Of a stretch of DNA of 52,232 nucleotides, positions 8,133-16,814 are shown in pieces. The DNA lies in NCBI GenBank assembly GCA_002345545.1, contig DDVW01000075.1, forward strand, positions 26,455 to 78,686, read 5' to 3'. The position numbers were made by a program, and so were the translations under genes. Position 1 is the stretch's first letter; the number at the start of each line of letters is the position of its first letter. Source of the stretch: Stenotrophomonas sp. UBA2302. Lineage in GTDB: Bacteria; Pseudomonadota; Gammaproteobacteria; Xanthomonadales; Xanthomonadaceae. The notes beneath the pieces are model-generated. The model was not told the DNA's origin. It was given only the letters and a program-made list of their open reading frames with translations, and made no database searches.

Positions 8133-8975
8133 TCAGTGGTTTTCTTCGCCACCGGAGACGTTGATCGCCTCACCGGTGATGTAGACCGCATCGTCCGAAC
8201 ACAGGAAAGCGGTGGCCGCGGCGGTATCGGAGGGCAGGCCCGGGCGCCCCAGCGGGATGCGGCCGCGCATCTCGGCCAGGTACTGCTCCACGCTCTTGCC
8301 CTGCTTGGCGGCGAAATATTCGTTCTGCCACGCGCCCAGACCGGTGGTCACATGGTTCGGGCAGACCGCGTTGACGTTGATGCCGTGCGCGCCCAGCTCC
8401 ATCGCCGCCACCCGGGTCAGGCCGACCAGACCGTGTTTGGAGGAGCAGTACGCGGCGGCATGCGGGAACGCCGACTTGGCCGCCTGCGAAGCGATGTTGA
8501 CGATGCGACCGCCGCCCTGGGCGATCATCTGCCGGCCGGCGTGCTTGATGGTCAGGAACGCGCCACGCAGGTTCACGCCGAGCACGGCGTCCCATTCGTT
8601 GGCGTCGATATCGACCAGCGACTTCATCAGGTAGCCGATGCCGGCGTTGTTGACCAGGATGTCGAGCCGGCCGAAACGCTCGACGGTGGCCTTGACCACG
8701 GCTTCGACCTGCGACTCCTCCAGCACGTCCAGCGCCATCGCCACGCATTGCCCGCCGGTGCTGGCGGCCAGCTCGGCGGCGACCTGCGCCATTTCCTCAT
8801 CGGTGCCCACGGCGGTGACCGGCATCTCGGCGCCACGCACGGTGCCGATGTCGGTCAGCACCACCTTGCAACCTTCCTCGAGCAGGCGGCGGGCAATGCC
8901 CTCGCCCAGCCCGGCACGGCGACCGGCGCCGGTGATGAGGGCGACCTTGCCCTGCAGTTCGGGGAATCGAGCCAT
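8133..8975 (-). CDS. Short-chain dehydrogenase/reductase
   Basis: This 280-residue SDR has the cofactor motif ITGAGRRAGLGEG near residues 13-25, the structural NNAG in LVNNAGIGYL, a serine in NIASQAAK and the catalytic YCSSK tetrad element, then PNHVTTG and a C-terminal ITGEAINVSGG. It oxidises or reduces a hydroxyl/keto group with NAD(P). ATG 8975 is preceded by AAGGAA; an in-frame TTG six bases upstream is less likely. It follows the RedY-like gene by 20 bp and precedes the amidohydrolase by 30 bp. An asparagine replaces the usual proline-glycine after the YxxxK helix (CPNHV instead of CPG). Confidence 0.88.
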   Translation of the reverse strand: MARFPELQGKVALITGAGRRAGLGEGIARRLLEEGCKVVLTDIGTVRGAEMPVTAVGTDEEMAQVAAELAASTGGQCVAMALDVLEESQVEAVVKATVERFGRLDILVNNAGIGYLMKSLVDIDANEWDAVLGVNLRGAFLTIKHAGRQMIAQGGGRIVNIASQAAKSAFPHAAAYCSSKHGLVGLTRVAAMELGAHGINVNAVCPNHVTTGLGAWQNEYFAAKQGKSVEQYLAEMRGRIPLGRPGLPSDTAAATAFLCSDDAVYITGEAINVSGGEENH

Positions 8976-8995
8976 GACCAAAGTTCCTTGTGCGT

Positions 8996-9304
8996 TTACA
9001 GCGCGCTGGTGAGGATGAACAGCGGATTGTCGGCGTACTGCTGGAACTGCGCCGCCCCGGCCTGCACCGTCGGGTCGGACAGGTCCTTGCCGAACGCGGC
9101 CATGTCAGGAACACGGATGAGCTCGATGTACTCGTACGGCGGGTTGCCCTCGCCCATCAGCAGGCCACTGGCCTTGAGCACCTCGAACCGGTCCACCGAC
9201 GGCAGCGCGTTGACTATCGGCAGGTCGCTGGCGCGCGCCCAGGCCTCGTATTCCTCACGGCTGACACCGGCTTTGAGGTTGAACAGGACGACGACGGTTT
9301 GCAT
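8996..9304 (-). CDS. RedY/HapK-like small alpha-beta barrel protein
   Basis: This 102-residue protein resembles the REDY-like (HapK) family of dimeric ferredoxin-like barrels: VVVLFNLKAGVSREEYEAW at the start, DLPIVNALPSVDRFEV in the middle, and YEYIELIRVPDMAAFGKDL near residues 58-76. The family is named from prodiginine (tripyrrole) gene clusters, where a pyrrole-handling role has been proposed; related barrels include EthD and Dabb proteins. It is the first gene of the minus-strand operon, 28 bp downstream of a 22-bp operator palindrome. I am fairly confident of the fold, less of the exact family, and the biochemical role is unknown. Confidence 0.65.
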   Translation of the reverse strand: MQTVVVLFNLKAGVSREEYEAWARASDLPIVNALPSVDRFEVLKASGLLMGEGNPPYEYIELIRVPDMAAFGKDLSDPTVQAGAAQFQQYADNPLFILTSAL

Positions 9305-9332
9305 GGCTTCCTCCCGGGTAAAAGACTGTGGC

Positions 9333-9354
9333 ACACTTTGTCCGGACAAAGTGT
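9333..9354. promoter_or_regulatory. 22-bp perfect operator palindrome (TGTCCGGACA class)
   Basis: A perfect dyad of 22 bp with core CTTTGTCCGGACAAAG and outer ACA/TGT. It lies between the divergent RedY-like gene (start 9304) and MFS gene (start 9445), well placed to control both operons. GTCCGGAC matches the GT-N4-AC layout bound by HutC-type GntR regulators, two of which are encoded in this window. The same core occurs before four other units. Confidence 0.8.
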
Positions 9355-9444
9355 AGGCATGCCATCCGTCCCCGGTCAACGCCGGCGGCGAAATCCCCCA
9401 CCGGCGTATCTACCTGCCATAACCCAAACAAGCGAGGTCTCTGG

Positions 9445-10671
9445 ATGAAGCGTTATTACCCGTGGTTGATGGCGGTGATGGGGATGCTGGTGTTGCTGGT
9501 CTCCAACGGCCTGATCGTGACCGGCCTGACCGCCTTCGACGAATCGCTGCTCAAGGAATTCGGTTGGACCCGCAGCGAGCTCAAGCTGCGCGACCTCATC
9601 ACCCTGGTGCTGGCCGGCTGGCTGGCGCCGTTCCTGGGCGTGGTGATCGACAAGGTCGGCCCGCGCAAGCTGATCCTGGCCGGTGTCGCGCTGCTGGCCG
9701 CGCTGTACTACGCCTATGCGCACGTGCATTCGCTGGCGCACCTGTACCTGATCCATGTCGGCTTTGCCGCGGTGCTGGTCGCCGCCGGCCTGAATGTGGC
9801 GGTGATCTTCGTCTCGCAGTGGTTCGTCACCCAGCGCGGCACCGCCATCGGCATCGCCCTGGTGGGCACCAGCCTGAGCGGCATGTTGTTCCCCAAGCTG
9901 GGCGTGCAGCTGATGCAGAGCATGGACTGGCGTGCGGCGTTCCTGTGGGAAACCGCGATTCCGGTGGTGTTCCTGGTGCTGGCCTTCCTGTTCATGCGCA
10001 GCCCGCGTGCCGGCGGCATCCAGCCATGGGGTGCCGACAAGCTGGCTGCACAGGCGGCCGGCGGCAACGCCGCGGCAGCCAGCCACGGCGACCTGAGCTA
10101 CGCCCAGGCCCTGCGCACGCGCACCTTCTGGGCGCTGGCGGTGGTGGCGATGACCACCTTCTTCTCGATCATGGCGGCCTCGGCCAACCTGTTCCTGCAC
10201 ATGCGCGATCTCGGCTTCGAGCCCGCCCAGGCCGGCAATGGGCTGGGGCTGATGTTCGGCCTGGCGATGGTCGGCAAGTTCGTGTTCGGCCTGCTCGCCG
10301 ACCTGTTCCAGGCCAAGTACGTGTTCCTGTTCAACATCGCGCTGATGGCGGCCGGCGGCTTCTGCATGACCACCATGAACGCGGAACTGATCTGGTTCGC
10401 GCTGATCCTGTTCGGACTGGGTTGGGGCGGCCTGTACACCATGGTCCAGCTGCTGGCGGTCAATGCTTTCGGCCTGACCTCAGCCGGCAAGATCCTCGGC
10501 ACCATCACCCTGCTCGATGCCACCACCGCCGGCCTGGGCGTGTGGCTGGCCGCCAAGATCTCGGACCTGACCGGCAGCTACGCCCCGGCCTTCCAGCTGA
10601 TCTGCGCACTGCTGCTGGTCGCCCTGGTCGCGGCCTGCTTTGTGCGCGACGAACGCCGCGTCGCGGCCTGA
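9445..10671 (+). CDS. MFS transporter, copy 1
   Basis: This 408-residue protein is a 12-helix major facilitator. It begins MKRYYPWLMAVMGMLVLLVS, has the loop 2-3 motif GVVIDKVGPRKL near residues 66-77, and ends FVRDERRVAA. It is clearly paralogous to the MFS protein at 34704-35987 (same MKRxYPWL start, same EFGWxR and ALRTRTFWAL segments, same FVRDERR end). It probably imports an acidic catabolic intermediate across the inner membrane; monocarboxylate or oxalate/formate-type carriers look most similar in style. It opens the plus-strand amidohydrolase operon behind the 9333-9354 palindrome. ATG 9445 was chosen because the paralogue begins at the same residue. Confidence 0.9.
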   Translation: MKRYYPWLMAVMGMLVLLVSNGLIVTGLTAFDESLLKEFGWTRSELKLRDLITLVLAGWLAPFLGVVIDKVGPRKLILAGVALLAALYYAYAHVHSLAHLYLIHVGFAAVLVAAGLNVAVIFVSQWFVTQRGTAIGIALVGTSLSGMLFPKLGVQLMQSMDWRAAFLWETAIPVVFLVLAFLFMRSPRAGGIQPWGADKLAAQAAGGNAAAASHGDLSYAQALRTRTFWALAVVAMTTFFSIMAASANLFLHMRDLGFEPAQAGNGLGLMFGLAMVGKFVFGLLADLFQAKYVFLFNIALMAAGGFCMTTMNAELIWFALILFGLGWGGLYTMVQLLAVNAFGLTSAGKILGTITLLDATTAGLGVWLAAKISDLTGSYAPAFQLICALLLVALVAACFVRDERRVAA

Positions 10672-10702
10672 CTTCCACCTTCTGCCAGACGGAACAACCC
10701 TC

Positions 10703-11377
10703 ATGCCTGTGATGGAAACCTCCAATCTCACCGCCCGCCAGTACTGGGAACAGGTCAAGGCCAACCCGAACCGCGCCAAATTCGGTTTCGGCACGCGCCC
10801 GGCCATCGTCAACATCGACGTGCAGCGCGCCTATACCGACCTGGCCGCGTTCAAGACCGCCTATGAGACCGACCCGCGCCAGATCGAACACATCAATGCG
10901 CTGTCGGCGCAGGTGCGTGCGCTCGGCCTGCCGGTGGTGTGGACCTATGTGGCCTATCTGGAATCGGGCGAGGACGCCGGTACCTGGGGCACCCGCACCA
11001 ACACCCCGGACTCGCTGCAGAACATCAAGCACGGCTCCGCGCGGGCCCAGCTCGACCCGCGCGCCGATGTGCAGCCCGGCGACATCGTCATGCACAAGCG
11101 CATGGCCAGCCCGTTCTTCGAAACCAACCTGTGGTCGCTGCTGACCTTCCACAGGATCGACACGCTGATCATCACCGGCGGCTCCACCTCCGGCTGCGTG
11201 CGCGCCTGCGCCATCGACAGCCTCTCGCGCGGCTACCGCAGCATCGTTCCGGAAGAGTGTGTGGCCGACAAGCACGAGATCCCGCACTTCGCCAACCTTG
11301 CCGACATCATGCTCAAGTACGGTGACGTGGAATCCGTCGATTACGTGGCCGCGCAGTTGCAGGCGCTGCGCGCATGA
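10703..11377 (+). CDS. Isochorismatase-fold amidohydrolase (maleamate amidase / N-carbamoylsarcosine amidase-like)
   Basis: This 224-residue cysteine hydrolase shows the complete triad of the family: Asp39 in VNIDVQRAY, Lys132 in MHKRMASPFF and Cys165 in GGSTSGCVRACAID. The STSGCVRA motif is typical of N-carbamoylsarcosine amidase and of NicF, which hydrolyses maleamate to maleate and ammonia in nicotinate degradation. Placed between a transporter and two PuuE-like ring-opening enzymes, it is well suited to deamidate the half-amide produced by imide ring opening. Its stop overlaps the next start (ATGA at 11374), implying translational coupling. The substrate is inferred. Confidence 0.9.
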   Translation: MPVMETSNLTARQYWEQVKANPNRAKFGFGTRPAIVNIDVQRAYTDLAAFKTAYETDPRQIEHINALSAQVRALGLPVVWTYVAYLESGEDAGTWGTRTNTPDSLQNIKHGSARAQLDPRADVQPGDIVMHKRMASPFFETNLWSLLTFHRIDTLIITGGSTSGCVRACAIDSLSRGYRSIVPEECVADKHEIPHFANLADIMLKYGDVESVDYVAAQLQALRA

Positions 11378-12309
11378 GTACCGCCAGCAAGTCCGATCCG
11401 GGCCTGTTCGACTACTGGCCCTACGACAGCCGGCCGAAGATCCAGTGGCCCGGCGGTGCCCGCGTGGCGCTGTGGATCGCGCCCAATATCGAGTTCTACG
11501 AGTACGCGCCGCCGGCCAACCCGGCGCGCAAGCCGTGGCCGCGGCCGCTGCCCGACGTCCTCGGCTACGGCACCCGTGACTACGGCAACCGCGTCGGCCA
11601 CCAGCGCATGATGCGGGTGCTGGACCAGTACGGCCTGCGCGGCTCGGTGTCGCTGTCCACGGCGATGCTCGAGCACCATCCGGAAGTGATCCAGATGGCG
11701 GCCGAGCGCGACTGGGAATTCTTCAGCCACGGCATCTACAACACCCGCTACACCTACGGTCTGGACGAGGCGCAGGAGCGGGAGATGATCGAGCACTCGA
11801 TGGCGCTGATCGCGCAGCACACCGGCCAGCACTGCGACGGCTACCTGGCGCCGGCGCTGTCGCATTCGGAGGCCACCATCGACCTGTTCGCCGAGGCCGG
11901 CGGCCTGTACACCTGCGACCTGTTCCACGACGACCAGCCAACGCCGGTGAAGACCCGCTCCGGCAAGCGTTTCGTGTCGGTGCCGTACTCGCTGGAACTC
12001 AACGACACCATCGTCTACGTCACCAACAAGATCGAGCCGCGCCGCTACGGGCAGATGATCAAGGACGCCTTCGACCGCCTGTACGCCGAGGGCGAGCACT
12101 CCGGCACGGTGATGTGCGTGCCGCTGCACGCCTACCAGGTCAGCCACCCGCACCGGCTGGCGGCTTTCCACGACGCGATGGACTACATCTGCAGCCACGA
12201 CAAGGTGTGGAAGGCCACCGGCCGCGAGATCGCCCGGCACTATCTGGACAACCATTACGACGACGCGCTGGCTTCGATGGCGGCGGTCAACGCGGAGGAC
12301 GCCGCATGA
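11374..12309 (+). CDS. PuuE-like polysaccharide-deacetylase-fold amidohydrolase, copy 2
   Basis: This 311-residue member of the PuuE-like branch has VALWIAPNIEFYEYAPP near residues 31-47, YGTRDYGNRVGHQRMM near 68-83, FFSHGIYNTRYTYG near 111-124, and APALSHSEATIDLFAEAG. The canonical metal-binding DD of NodB enzymes is absent (PNIEFYEY in its place), as in metal-independent allantoinase. It overlaps by 4 bp both the amidase gene before it and the third family copy after it, so the three are very likely co-translated. It may cleave a cyclic imide or lactam. It is divergent from copy 1 at 7236, so a distinct substrate or a heteromer with copy 3 is possible. Confidence 0.85.
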   Translation: MSTASKSDPGLFDYWPYDSRPKIQWPGGARVALWIAPNIEFYEYAPPANPARKPWPRPLPDVLGYGTRDYGNRVGHQRMMRVLDQYGLRGSVSLSTAMLEHHPEVIQMAAERDWEFFSHGIYNTRYTYGLDEAQEREMIEHSMALIAQHTGQHCDGYLAPALSHSEATIDLFAEAGGLYTCDLFHDDQPTPVKTRSGKRFVSVPYSLELNDTIVYVTNKIEPRRYGQMIKDAFDRLYAEGEHSGTVMCVPLHAYQVSHPHRLAAFHDAMDYICSHDKVWKATGREIARHYLDNHYDDALASMAAVNAEDAA

Positions 12310-13226
12310 GCCTGGACCGCAGCTTCCTGGAATACCCGTACCTGCGCCACGGCATGGACCATGACCGCTATGCGTGGTCGATGCTGGCGCAGCGCCCGGC
12401 CGTGCACTGGCCCGACGGCAAGCCGCTGGCGTTGTGGATCAACCTGACGCTGGAGCATTTCCCGCTCAACCCGGCCGGCGAGGGCTTCAAGCCGCACGGT
12501 TCGATGGTGATGCCCTACCCGGACCTGCGCCATTACACCCTGCGCGACTACGGCAACCGCGTGGGCGTGTTCCGCGTGCTTGATGCGCTGGAAAAGTACG
12601 GGCTGCGTGCCAGCACCGCGGTCAATGGCGAACTGGCGCAGCGCTACCCGGCGCTGCTGCGGCGGCTGAAGGCACGCAGCGCCGAGCTGGTGGCGCACGG
12701 CTGGAACATGGACAGCGTTCACCATGGCGGGCTGTCGCCGGAGCGCGAAAGCGACTACATCCAGCGCACCCTCGATGCACTGGCGCCGTACGCGGAAGGT
12801 CCGATCCAGGGCTGGCTGTCACCGGCCCGCTCGCAGTCGGAAAACACCCCGGAACTGCTGCGGCAGAAGGGTCTTGCGTGGTTTGCCGACTGGGTCAACG
12901 ACGAGCTGCCCTACCCGTTCCAGACCGCGCACGGCCCGCTGACCGCGCTGCCGCTGTCGCTGGAATTGGAAGATCGCTTCATCGTCGGCGAAAATCTGCA
13001 CGCCGAGGCCGAGTATGCGGACCAGATGGTCGATGCCTGCGAATTCCTGCTGGAGGAAGCGCAGCGCAGCGGACACGGTCGCCTGCTCGCGCTCAACATC
13101 CATCCGTGGGTGATGGGCCAGCCGCACCGCATCAGGCATCTGGGACGCGTGTTCGCCCACCTGGCCGGCCGCGCCGGGCTGATCTGGAACGCGGCGCCTT
13201 CGCAGATCATCGCCGCCTCGTGTTGA
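12306..13226 (+). CDS. PuuE-like polysaccharide-deacetylase-fold amidohydrolase, copy 3
   Basis: This 306-residue protein is the third member of the fold. Recognisable parts are KPLALWINLTLEHFPL near residues 40-55, LRDYGNRVGVFRVLDALEKYG, LVAHGWNMDSVHHGG near 130-144, and LSPARSQSENTPELL. As in copy 2 the metal-binding aspartates of classical deacetylases are missing. It overlaps copy 2 by ATGA at 12306 and is followed after 60 bp by the ETF-ubiquinone oxidoreductase gene. The shared DYGNRVG segment shows copies 2 and 3 are closer to each other than to copy 1. The reaction is unknown; ring opening of a cyclic amide is the best guess. Confidence 0.85.
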   Translation: MSLDRSFLEYPYLRHGMDHDRYAWSMLAQRPAVHWPDGKPLALWINLTLEHFPLNPAGEGFKPHGSMVMPYPDLRHYTLRDYGNRVGVFRVLDALEKYGLRASTAVNGELAQRYPALLRRLKARSAELVAHGWNMDSVHHGGLSPERESDYIQRTLDALAPYAEGPIQGWLSPARSQSENTPELLRQKGLAWFADWVNDELPYPFQTAHGPLTALPLSLELEDRFIVGENLHAEAEYADQMVDACEFLLEEAQRSGHGRLLALNIHPWVMGQPHRIRHLGRVFAHLAGRAGLIWNAAPSQIIAASC

Positions 13227-13286
13227 GGTGGCGGTTCCAGGCAACCGTCGTCGCGCCCGCGCCGACCTTCACCCAAGAGCCCTTGC

Positions 13287-14966
13287 ATGAACACTGAAGC
13301 CAATACCGCCCTGCCGCCGCGCGAAGCGATGGAGTTCGACGTCGTCATCGTCGGTGCCGGCCCCGCCGGCCTGGCCACCGCCATCCGCCTGCGCCAGCTG
13401 GCCGTGGAGAAGGGCCAGGAGCTGAGTGTGTGCGTGCTGGAGAAAGGCTCCGAGCCGGGCGCGCACATCCTCTCCGGCGCGATCATGGATCCGCGTGCGC
13501 TCACCGAGCTGTTCCCGGACTGGGCGCAGCGCGGCGCGCCGCTGAAGCAGGCCGTCACCCGCGACGAATTCCTGTTCCTGGACGAGACCGGCGCCAAGGC
13601 CACCCCGCACGCGCTGTTGCCGGAGTGCTTCCACAACGACGGCAACTACATCGTCTCGCTGGGCGAGGTGACGCGCTGGCTGGCGCAGCAGGCCGAGGCG
13701 CTGGAGGTGGCGATCTTCCCGGGCTTTGCCGCCGCCGAAGTGCTGTACGACGACACCGGCGCGGTGATGGGCGTGGCCACCGGCGACATGGGCATCCGCA
13801 AGGACGGCTCGCACGGTCCCAACTACGAACGCGGCATGGAACTGCACGCCAAGTACACCGTGTTCGCCGAAGGCTCGCGCGGGCATCTGGGCCGCCAGCT
13901 GATCAGCCGCTTCAAGCTGGATGAAGGCAAGGACCCGCAGTCCTACGGCATCGGCATCAAGGAACTGTGGCAGATCGATCCGGCCAAGCATGAGCCGGGC
14001 CTGGTAGTGCATGCCGCCGGCTGGCCGCTGGACAGCGACACCTATGGCGGTGCGTTCCTGTATCACGCCGACGGCGGCAAGGTGTCGATCGGCTACGTGG
14101 TCGGGCTGGACTACAAGAACCCGTGGCTGAGCCCGTTCGAGGAGTTCCAGCGCTTCAAGACCCATCCGGCGATCCGCAAGCATCTGGAAGGCGGCAAGCG
14201 CATCGCCTACGGCGCGCGGGCGCTGACCGCCGGCGGCATCCTGTCGCTGCCCAAGACCGTGTTCCCGGGCGGCGCGCTGGTCGGCTGCGAAGCCGGCTAC
14301 CTCAATGCCAGCCGCATCAAGGGCAGCCACGCCGCGATCAAGACCGGCATGCTCGCCGCCGAAGCGGCGTTCGATGCGCTGGTCGCCGGCCGTTCGCGCG
14401 ATGAGCTGACGGCCTATCCGGAAGCCTTCGAGGCCAGCTGGCTGAAGACCGAGCTGCTGCAGTCGAAGAACTTCAAGCAGTGGTTCAAGAAGGGCCGCAC
14501 CCTGGCCACGCTGATGACCGGCATCGAACAGTGGCTGCTGCCCAAGCTGGGCATCCGCAATGCGCCGTGGACGATCCACCGCACCAAGGCCGACCACGAA
14601 TGTCTGGAGCCGGCCGCCCAGCACGCGAAGATCGACTACCCGAAGCCGGACAACGTGCTGACCTTCGACCGGCTGAGCTCGGTGTTCCTGTCCTCGACCA
14701 ATCACGAGGAAGACCAGCCCAGCCATCTGACGCTGAAGGATGCATCGATCCCGGTGAGCGTGAACCTGGCCGAATACGCTGGGCCGGAAGCACGCTACTG
14801 CCCGGCCGGGGTGTACGAGTTTGTCGGCGAAGGCGCCGACACGCGCCTGCAGATCAACGCGCAGAACTGCGTGCACTGCAAGACCTGCGACATCAAGGAC
14901 CCGACCCAGAACATCGTGTGGGTGACGCCGCAAGGTGGTGGCGGACCCAATTACCCGGCGATGTGA
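13287..14966 (+). CDS. Electron transfer flavoprotein-ubiquinone oxidoreductase
   Basis: This 559-residue protein carries electrons from reduced ETF to ubiquinone at the inner membrane. The N-terminal FAD motif is [21 protein letters not shown] near residues 16-36, followed by [14 protein letters not shown]; the C-terminal 4Fe-4S ferredoxin module is visible as [19 protein letters not shown]. The length matches the family (about 550). It links acyl-CoA dehydrogenases to respiration, so its presence inside the catabolic region supports a role for the acyl-CoA dehydrogenase at 4595. It could also be the only housekeeping copy in the genome; no etfA or etfB is present here. Confidence 0.95.
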   Translation: MNTEANTALPPREAMEFDVVIVGAGPAGLATAIRLRQLAVEKGQELSVCVLEKGSEPGAHILSGAIMDPRALTELFPDWAQRGAPLKQAVTRDEFLFLDETGAKATPHALLPECFHNDGNYIVSLGEVTRWLAQQAEALEVAIFPGFAAAEVLYDDTGAVMGVATGDMGIRKDGSHGPNYERGMELHAKYTVFAEGSRGHLGRQLISRFKLDEGKDPQSYGIGIKELWQIDPAKHEPGLVVHAAGWPLDSDTYGGAFLYHADGGKVSIGYVVGLDYKNPWLSPFEEFQRFKTHPAIRKHLEGGKRIAYGARALTAGGILSLPKTVFPGGALVGCEAGYLNASRIKGSHAAIKTGMLAAEAAFDALVAGRSRDELTAYPEAFEASWLKTELLQSKNFKQWFKKGRTLATLMTGIEQWLLPKLGIRNAPWTIHRTKADHECLEPAAQHAKIDYPKPDNVLTFDRLSSVFLSSTNHEEDQPSHLTLKDASIPVSVNLAEYAGPEARYCPAGVYEFVGEGADTRLQINAQNCVHCKTCDIKDPTQNIVWVTPQGGGGPNYPAM

Positions 14967-14994
14967 GCATCGCCTTCAACCTGTAGGAGTTTCG

Positions 14995-15879
14995 ATGAGC
15001 ATTGCCAGTCCAGGCGCCCGCTTCCGCGCGGCGCTGAAGGAAGAACGTCCGCTGCAGATCCCGGGCGCGATCAACGCCAACCACGCACTGCTGGCCAAGC
15101 GTGCCGGCTTCCGCGCCATCTACCTGTCCGGTGGCGGCGTCTCCGCCGGCTCGCTGGGGCTGCCGGATCTGGGCCTGCTGACCATGGATGACGTGCTCAC
15201 CGATATCCGCCGCATCACCGATGTCTGCGATCTGCCGCTGATCTCGGACATCGATACCGGCTTCGGGCCGAGCGCGTTCAACATCAGCCGCACCATCAGG
15301 TCGCTGATCAAGGCGGGCGCGGCCGGCTGTCACATCGAGGACCAGGTCGGCGCCAAGCGCTGCGGCCACCGCCCTAACAAGGAAATCGTGTCGCAGGGCG
15401 AGATGGTGGACCGGGTCAAGGCCGCTGCCGATGGCAAGACCGATCCGGATTTCTTCCTGATCGCGCGTACCGATGCCATCGCCGTGGACGGCGTGGATGC
15501 GGCGATCGAGCGCGCCATCGCCTGCGTGGAAGCCGGTGCCGATGCGATCTTCGCCGAGGCCTCCTACGACCTGGCCACCTACCAGCGCTTCCGCGATGCG
15601 GTCGATGTGCCGCTGCTGGCCAACCTGACCGAGTTCGGCCAGACCCCGCTGTTCTCCACCGAGGAGCTGGCCTCGGTCGGCGTGGACATGTGCATCTATC
15701 CGCTGTCGGCGTTCCGGGCGATGAACAAGGCCGCCGAAGCCGTGTTCACCGCGATCCGCCGCGACGGCCACCAGCGCAACGTGGTGGACACCATGCAGAC
15801 CCGCGAGGAACTGTACGAGCGCATCGGTTACCACACCTTCGAGCAGAGCCTGGACAGGACGTTCGCGGCGAAGAAGTAA
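14995..15879 (+). CDS. prpB: PrpB-type 2-methylisocitrate lyase family enzyme, orphan copy
   Basis: This 294-residue enzyme is very similar along its whole length to methylisocitrate lyase Prp[20 protein letters not shown] near residues 42-60, [13 protein letters not shown], the [12 protein letters not shown] metal site, and the catalytic loop [15 protein letters not shown] with Cys123. PrpB cleaves 2-methylisocitrate to pyruvate and succinate; close relatives cleave 2,3-dimethylmalate. No methylcitrate synthase, AcnD/PrpF or prpR is nearby, so this is not a standard propionate operon. Ending an operon of amidohydrolases, and with a LeuCD-type hydratase elsewhere in the region, it may cleave a methylisocitrate homologue. 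ATG 14995 follows TAGGAG. Confidence 0.93.
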   Translation: MSIASPGARFRAALKEERPLQIPGAINANHALLAKRAGFRAIYLSGGGVSAGSLGLPDLGLLTMDDVLTDIRRITDVCDLPLISDIDTGFGPSAFNISRTIRSLIKAGAAGCHIEDQVGAKRCGHRPNKEIVSQGEMVDRVKAAADGKTDPDFFLIARTDAIAVDGVDAAIERAIACVEAGADAIFAEASYDLATYQRFRDAVDVPLLANLTEFGQTPLFSTEELASVGVDMCIYPLSAFRAMNKAAEAVFTAIRRDGHQRNVVDTMQTREELYERIGYHTFEQSLDRTFAAKK

Positions 15880-15880
15880 C

Positions 15881-15909
15881 CGCGCAGGTGACCCGGTCAC
15901 GTCTGCGCG
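15881..15909 (+). terminator. Hairpin after prpB, possible terminator
   Basis: Immediately after the prpB stop, a two-part stem forms: outer CGCGCAG with CTGCGCG (7 bp) and inner GTGAC with GTCAC around a CCG loop. No T tract follows, so it may be a Rho-dependent end or an mRNA-stabilising structure. Confidence 0.4.
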
Positions 15910-15958
15910 ACAGGCGTGACCGTACTGCCGGACAGGCCGGGCGCGTGACGCAACAGGC

Positions 15959-16309
15959 TCAGCCCTTCCGTCCGTCACGCAGCAGCCGCGCCGTGGCCTG
16001 CGCACGCCAGACGCCCAGCACGGCGACCGCGAACAGCAGCGCCTGGGCCGGCAGCGGCAGGCGGTAGAGCCCGAACAACGCCGGCATGATCAGCCCCAGT
16101 GCCGCAAACGGCAGCAGCAGCCAGCGCGAATTGGCAGCGGTACTGGCCACCCGGCCATCACAGTGCGGACACGCCAGTGCCGCGGCGGGGGTAAGCTGGT
16201 ACCAGCGCATCGGCGCACGCGCTGGAACACGCAGAAGATCCCCCTGGCGCAATGGCAACGCACACCACGGGCAACGCTGCCGCAACCTGCCGTCGTGACG
16301 ATGCCGCAT
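15959..16309 (-). CDS. Zinc-ribbon membrane protein, uncharacterised
   Basis: This 116-residue protein has two CxxC knuckles (CPWC at residues 13-16 and CPHC at 47-50) expected to bind one zinc, followed by two hydrophobic helices (WLLLPFAALGLIMPALFGLY and LLFAVAVLGVW) and a basic tail. Small zinc-ribbon-plus-two-helix proteins are common and mostly uncharacterised. The start at 16309 is the first ATG before the zinc knuckle; the much longer upstream frame is antisense to the cytochrome c gene and is not supported. It is convergent with prpB and divergent from the cytochrome gene. Confidence 0.65.
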   Translation of the reverse strand: MRHRHDGRLRQRCPWCALPLRQGDLLRVPARAPMRWYQLTPAAALACPHCDGRVASTAANSRWLLLPFAALGLIMPALFGLYRLPLPAQALLFAVAVLGVWRAQATARLLRDGRKG

Positions 16310-16411
16310 CCGCTTCTCCCTGGAATCCCGGCCGGCGAGCATACCCTGCGACCGGGCCAGGATTCCGCGGCGATGCGTTCTTCCTTCTTCCTCCGCCCGC
16401 TGTTCCCGACC

Positions 16412-16807
16412 ATGCCGTACCGCTTCATCCTGCTGTCCAGCCTTGCCCTGCTCACCGCCTGTGGCCAGCGCGACGCGTTCAACCACAACGCCGATGCCAG
16501 CCCGCACCAGCGCGAGCTGGAACGCGCCTTCGCCATCTGTGCCGGTTGCCACGACACCCGTCCCGGCCTCGGCCACCGCGTCGGTCCCAACCTGCACGGG
16601 GTGATCGGCCGCAAGGCCGGCACCGCACCGGGCTATCACTACTCCGAGGCGATGAAAAACAGCGGCATCGTCTGGGATGCGCAGACGCTGGACGCCTTCA
16701 TCAAATCACCGACCCGGCAGGTGCCCTCCAGCAAGATGGTCAACGCCACCGCCGACCCGGCCCGCCGCCAGGCGGTGATCGAATACCTGTCCACGCTGCC
16801 TGACTGA
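16412..16807 (+). CDS. Cytochrome c lipoprotein, copy 1
   Basis: This 131-residue protein starts with a lipoprotein signal (MPYRFILLSSLALLTAC, lipobox LTAC) and contains one haem c motif, CAGCH, and a later Met ligand candidate in SSKM. GPNLHGVIGRKAG is the class I cytochrome c2-type segment. It should be a membrane-anchored periplasmic electron carrier. It is paralogous to the cytochrome at 18303-18743 (shared GPNLHxVxGRKAG and DPARRQAxIEYLS). An in-frame ATG at 16373 would add 13 residues, but the lipoprotein signal begins at 16412. It stands alone, 566 bp before the DNA element at 17556 and separated from the flavoprotein operon by a pseudogene. Confidence 0.9.
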   Translation: MPYRFILLSSLALLTACGQRDAFNHNADASPHQRELERAFAICAGCHDTRPGLGHRVGPNLHGVIGRKAGTAPGYHYSEAMKNSGIVWDAQTLDAFIKSPTRQVPSSKMVNATADPARRQAVIEYLSTLPD

Positions 16808-16814
16808 ACCTGCA

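Noticed and set aside
5803..9356. Plus-strand frames of 548 and 697 residues across the minus-strand operon
   Set aside because: They cross several gene boundaries of the opposite strand and have no ribosome-binding site or recognisable domain.
7236..13226. Allantoin or purine degradation cluster
   Set aside because: PuuE-like folds suggested it, but no uricase, HIU hydrolase, OHCU decarboxylase, allantoicase or xanthine dehydrogenase is present.
13269..14933. 554-residue open frame antisense to the ETF-QO gene
   Set aside because: It is a GC-driven mirror of a real gene: no family motif, His/Gln/Arg-rich composition, and the plus strand encodes a complete ETF-QO.
14995..15879. Standard propionate (prp) operon
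   Set aside because: Only prpB is present; prpC, acnD/prpF, prpE and prpR are absent and the neighbours are amidohydrolases and ETF-QO.
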